A stretch of DNA of 8,980 nucleotides, from positions 1-8,980 of the forward strand of contig NZ_DJDT01000281.1 in assembly GCF_002432345.1 (NCBI RefSeq). Reading direction: 5' to 3'. This DNA comes from Pedobacter sp. UBA5917. Lineage in GTDB: Bacteria; Bacteroidota; Bacteroidia; Sphingobacteriales; Sphingobacteriaceae. Positions 5,765 to 8,980 of the stretch are shown here, piece after piece; position 1 is the first letter of the stretch, and each line of letters begins with the position of its first letter. The notes under the pieces were generated by a model. It worked only from the letters and a program-made list of their open reading frames with translations, made no database searches and was not told the origin of the DNA. A program made the translations under genes and the position numbers.

Positions 5765-8029
5765 ATGAAAATTATCTGCTTCTTATTAATCGCTCTTAAT
5801 TTGCAGGGTTTTCTGGCTTTTGCACAGGTACTTCCCGGCGATCAGGCCGATGCTGCCAGGGTTAAGGCGATGATTGCAGCCACCTCCAACGATAGTATAA
5901 AGTGCAACCTGATACAGCAATTGGGTAAAATCCAATTGCTAAAACCGGGGAACAAGAAAATAAACCTCGATAGCGGCCTTCGCTATTTTCTATATTCCAT
6001 TAAGTTTTCCGATTCGGTAAAACTCCGCGTAAATAACAGGTACGAAGGTATGCTTCGGGTAGGCGAGGCCTATTTTAGGTTGGATAACCTATATGATGGC
6101 AAAAAATACTTTATGTCTGTTATCCAGGCTTATCAAAAGGATGGCGACAAAAAGAGGGAAGCCCGTACCTGGCTGCGCTTTGCAAATATGTTGAAAGATC
6201 CGTACAAAGACCGGCCCGAAGTAATTACTCTCCTGAAAAAAGCTGCAGCATTATACCATGTAATAGATGATAAAAACAAGGAAGCCGAATCTTTTGCTTC
6301 GTTGGCAGGGGAATATTATACACGGGTAAAATTGGATAGTGCCGAACATTATGGCATGCAGGCATTAAAATTATATCATTTTTCCCGTTCCAGCGATCTT
6401 GGTTTTACCTACTATCACCTTTCTCTGATCTATAGAAATAAGGGGCGTTTAAATAAAGCGCTTCAATATGCATTATTGGCCATTGATAATGCCAATAAAA
6501 GAGGCGATACACTGAAATATCAAAATACGGCACAGCGTTACAGTCAGCTGGGTTATGTGTATTCGGATATGAACGATCATGTAAACGCGCTCGAAAATTT
6601 TCGCCGTGCGGTTAGTCTTGGCGTAAGAAACAATGTGGGCAACAGTACTACAGATATTACCTACCTGCATCTCAGTGAGGCGGTACGGGAATGGCTTTTT
6701 TTAAATAAACCTAAAGCAGCCCTGGATGAAGCAGAGGTGATGTTTAAAAAATATCCCCCTGTTGATAGTTTGCAGCTTGGCCGACAGGCCGAAATATACG
6801 GTCATTATTATAATGCGGTTAAGCAGTTTGGTAAGGCGGAAAGCTGGTACCAGAAAATGATTGCCTATTATCATTGCAAAGTTGCAAACGAATCGTGGGG
6901 AAATAAAGTATTGGCCGGTTTTTACATGTCGCAGAAAAAATATACCCTTGCCCGCCAATTTCTGGATAAAGAATTTAAAAACATTCATTCCGATAGTCAG
7001 GCATTTTTGAACAGTGCAGAAGATGCCCTGTATTATTATAAAATCGATTCAGCCAATAATAATTTTAAGTCGGCCCTGGAGCATTACCGGAGATTTAAAC
7101 AGAAGAGCGATTCTGCATTTAATGTAGCTTCTTCCAAACAGATTGCCGAGATGCAGGTGCGGTATAAAACCCTGCAAAAAGAGGCCGCAATCGTGGTGCT
7201 GCAAAAGGATAGGACCTTGCTCATGGATAAGGTATCTCAGGCCAACTATATCCGGAACCTGATTGTTGGAATTGTGGTGTTATTGCTTTTGTTTTTGGGC
7301 GTATTGATCAACAGCTTTCGTCAAAAACAGAAAAGCAGTAAAATTATTCAGCAGCGGAATAATGAATTGAATTCGCTTTTGGATGATAAAGACAAGTTAC
7401 TGGAAGAAAAACAATGGCTGTTGAAAGAAATCCACCACCGGGTGAAAAATAACCTGCAGATTGTTATCGGTTTGTTGCAGCGCCAATCAGACTATGTAGA
7501 AAACAGCGCCGCTAAAGATGCAATTCTCAATAGCGAAAACAGAATGCGTTCCATCGCGCTCATCCATCAAAAATTATATCAATCGGAAGGGCTCGACCTT
7601 ATTAATATGGCCGAATATGTAAGCGAATTTATCAGTTATTTAAAAGATAGCTGTGATCCTGGAAACCGCCTGCAATTTGAACGCGATTTTGATGAAGTTT
7701 ATTTATCGGTTTCACAGGCGATACCTTTAAGTCTGATTATGAACGAAGCCATTACCAATTCAATTAAATATGCCCGTCCTGATGCTGCCTATACCCTGAT
7801 TGGCGTTTCGCTTAAACAGTTCGATAGAACACATATTAAATTAAAGATTACCGACAATGGTATCGGTTTGCCGGAGGGTTTTGATCTGAAAACAAACGAC
7901 TCGATGGGCATGAATCTCATGCGTGGCCTGAGTAAACAGCTTGGTGGGACCTTTGTAATCCAAAACAATTGTGGTGTGGGTATAGAAGTGCTTTTCGAAA
8001 CAGACCGGCCAGAGGATGCCACTATCTGA
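5765..8029 (+). CDS. Membrane histidine kinase with TPR sensor region and HisKA_2 domain
   Basis: This 754-residue protein is a two-component sensor kinase. It has a signal peptide (about 1-20, cleavage AFA|Q) and then a long helical TPR-type region to about residue 420. The clearest repeats are YHLSLIYRNKGRLNKALQYA (219-238) and YSQLGYVYSDMNDHVNALEN (259-278). A short helical stretch leads to one membrane helix (499-515), so the TPR part should lie in the periplasm. A coiled coil (about 519-555) connects to the HisKA_2 domain, whose H-box EIHHRVKNNLQ (555-565) carries the phosphoacceptor, probably His558. The HATPase domain has the N-box MNEAITNSIKYA (659-670), G1 box DNGIG (697-701) and G2 box SMGM (713-716), all intact. 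There is no receiver or output domain and no response regulator gene nearby, so the partner is encoded elsewhere. The ATG is preceded by agataaaaaat. What the TPR region senses is unknown. Confidence 0.93.
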   Translation: MKIICFLLIALNLQGFLAFAQVLPGDQADAARVKAMIAATSNDSIKCNLIQQLGKIQLLKPGNKKINLDSGLRYFLYSIKFSDSVKLRVNNRYEGMLRVGEAYFRLDNLYDGKKYFMSVIQAYQKDGDKKREARTWLRFANMLKDPYKDRPEVITLLKKAAALYHVIDDKNKEAESFASLAGEYYTRVKLDSAEHYGMQALKLYHFSRSSDLGFTYYHLSLIYRNKGRLNKALQYALLAIDNANKRGDTLKYQNTAQRYSQLGYVYSDMNDHVNALENFRRAVSLGVRNNVGNSTTDITYLHLSEAVREWLFLNKPKAALDEAEVMFKKYPPVDSLQLGRQAEIYGHYYNAVKQFGKAESWYQKMIAYYHCKVANESWGNKVLAGFYMSQKKYTLARQFLDKEFKNIHSDSQAFLNSAEDALYYYKIDSANNNFKSALEHYRRFKQKSDSAFNVASSKQIAEMQVRYKTLQKEAAIVVLQKDRTLLMDKVSQANYIRNLIVGIVVLLLLFLGVLINSFRQKQKSSKIIQQRNNELNSLLDDKDKLLEEKQWLLKEIHHRVKNNLQIVIGLLQRQSDYVENSAAKDAILNSENRMRSIALIHQKLYQSEGLDLINMAEYVSEFISYLKDSCDPGNRLQFERDFDEVYLSVSQAIPLSLIMNEAITNSIKYARPDAAYTLIGVSLKQFDRTHIKLKITDNGIGLPEGFDLKTNDSMGMNLMRGLSKQLGGTFVIQNNCGVGIEVLFETDRPEDATI

Positions 8030-8072
8030 TACTGGCAAGCAGATTGATATCCTTTTGATTTTCATATTTCGA

Positions 8073-8122
8073 CTAAAAACAATAAGCCAGGCCATCCGCT
8101 ATAAAACTGATGACCTGGCTTA
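8073..8122 (-). terminator. Hairpin terminator between convergent genes
   Basis: The arms taagccagg (8083-8091) and cctggctta (8114-8122) pair perfectly over 9 bp and continue, after one C-A mismatch, with four more pairs (8093-8096 with 8109-8112), leaving a 12-base loop. Read on the minus strand, the hairpin is followed by ttgtttttag, a proper T-tract, so it best serves the hydrolase gene, whose stop lies 17 bases away. On the plus strand there is no T-tract, but the same stem could help stop kinase transcription, whose gene ends 53 bases before it. Confidence 0.7.
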
Positions 8123-8138
8123 GCTGATAAATGGGGAT

Positions 8139-8980
8139 TTACTTTGTACCCAAAAAGAATTCTAACAGGTCTTTTTGCACCTGGGCTGTGTTTTCCTGAA
8201 CTACCCAGTGACCGGAATTTTTAATGATGGACTCCTGAACGTTTTCTGCCACCAGTTTGATATGCGTGGACAGGAAAGGAGCGGCAAAATGATCAGATCC
8301 CATGGTAAGCACAGGCATTTTTAACTTCTTAGCTCCAAATGTCACGTTATCTTTTGCATCCTGATTAAAGTACCCAAACCAATGGAATGCACCGGTTGTT
8401 GCCCCCGGAACCGAGTAAGCACGGATAAATTCCGCAATTTCTGCTTTGGTAAAAGCGTTTTTCTGGAAACCCACAACCGGCCAGAAATCGGTTAGGAATA
8501 AACCAACTTTGCCCTGAACCAGTTCGCCGGCATGAGGCTGCGCAAAGAAACCAAACCACCAGGCTTGTGCTTTTACCTGTGTCCACACAGGTTCAATACC
8601 GGGTAATAAAGCATCAAGTAAAGCAAGTTTTTTAACCTCAGCCGGAAATTGGGCCGCGTAGGCATAAGCTACCATAAGCCCGATATCGTGTCCGGCAACG
8701 TTAACTTTATGGTAGCCCAGTTTATCCATTAACTGGTGCATATCAACAGCCATATTTTTTTTGTCGTAACCTGCAGCAGTTTTGCCCGATTCGCCAACAC
8801 CACGTAAATCAGGTGCAATAACGGTGTAATGTTTGGATAATTCGGGAAGTAAACGGTTCCACATGTACCAGTTCTGTCCAAAGCCATGTACAAGCAGTAA
8901 GGGTTCGCCCTTGCCGCCGATAACGTAATGGATTTTAACGCCGTTTACCGTTGCATACTGGTGTTTAAAGTTTGCCGGCG
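8139..8980 (-). CDS. Alpha/beta hydrolase with Asp nucleophile, epoxide hydrolase/dehalogenase-like (5' end missing)
   Basis: The frame is open on the minus strand from its stop (8139-8141) to the right edge of the window, giving 279 visible residues; the true start lies beyond 8980. The ATG at 8862-8864 is internal: 38 upstream codons encode conserved fold elements, including HYVIGGKGEPLLLVHGFGQ with the HGFG oxyanion-hole motif (8877-8888). Next come DLRGVGESGK, the nucleophile elbow GHDIG with Asp encoded at 8685-8687, a probable acid Asp (8292-8294, in MGSDHF) and the catalytic His (8208-8210, in SGHWV). An Asp at the elbow instead of Ser points to epoxide hydrolases or haloacid/haloalkane dehalogenases that form an ester intermediate. 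The cap region contains WWFGFFAQP; fluoroacetate dehalogenases, as I recall them, have His-Trp where this has Trp-Phe, which argues against that activity. The missing N-terminus could carry a signal peptide. Substrate unknown. Confidence 0.9.
   Translation of the reverse strand, partial: PANFKHQYATVNGVKIHYVIGGKGEPLLLVHGFGQNWYMWNRLLPELSKHYTVIAPDLRGVGESGKTAAGYDKKNMAVDMHQLMDKLGYHKVNVAGHDIGLMVAYAYAAQFPAEVKKLALLDALLPGIEPVWTQVKAQAWWFGFFAQPHAGELVQGKVGLFLTDFWPVVGFQKNAFTKAEIAEFIRAYSVPGATTGAFHWFGYFNQDAKDNVTFGAKKLKMPVLTMGSDHFAAPFLSTHIKLVAENVQESIIKNSGHWVVQENTAQVQKDLLEFFLGTK

Noticed and set aside
8139..8864. Hydrolase gene starting at the ATG at 8862-8864
   Set aside because: The frame continues upstream with the conserved HGFG oxyanion motif, so this Met is internal and the gene is cut by the window edge.
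1..8980. Mobile element, CRISPR, toxin-antitoxin or phage defence content
   Set aside because: No transposase, integrase, repeat array, terminal repeats, or small paired genes are visible; composition is even across the window.

Overview
The window looks like chromosomal DNA of a Bacteroidota species, most likely Sphingobacteriaceae (Pedobacter or Mucilaginibacter type). This is an inference from several features. Translation starts are preceded by A/T-rich leaders without a Shine-Dalgarno box. There is a PorT-like outer-membrane barrel, a TPR-containing HisKA_2 sensor kinase, a lipoprotein-type membrane fusion protein, and moderate, even base composition throughout. No rRNA, tRNA, CRISPR array, insertion sequence or integrase is visible.

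Positions 1-489 hold the 3' end of an outer-membrane beta-barrel gene that begins before the window. After a 35-base gap come four closely packed plus-strand genes (525-4638, gaps of 8, 6 and 14 bases). They encode an ABC ATPase, a lipoprotein membrane fusion protein, an FtsX-fold permease of DevC type and a TolC-family outer-membrane channel. Together they make a complete tripartite exporter with the DevBCA-TolC architecture: ATPase and permease in the inner membrane, adaptor in the periplasm, channel in the outer membrane. The substrate cannot be read from the sequence. The cassette ends at a perfect 12-bp hairpin (4760-4787).

Positions 4887-5681 encode a classical short-chain dehydrogenase/reductase, apparently its own unit. 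Positions 5765-8029 encode a 754-residue hybrid-looking but receiver-less histidine kinase: signal peptide, TPR region, one membrane helix, a HisKA_2 phosphoacceptor domain and a HATPase domain. No response regulator lies in the window. A convergent minus-strand gene (8139 to beyond 8980) encodes an alpha/beta hydrolase with an aspartate nucleophile, of epoxide hydrolase/dehalogenase type. The two convergent genes are separated by a hairpin terminator.

Most of the window is ordinary Bacteroidota gene content. The items most worth a second look are the DevBCA-like exporter with no cargo or regulator gene, the orphan HisKA_2 kinase, and two long homopolymer runs inside the adaptor gene.
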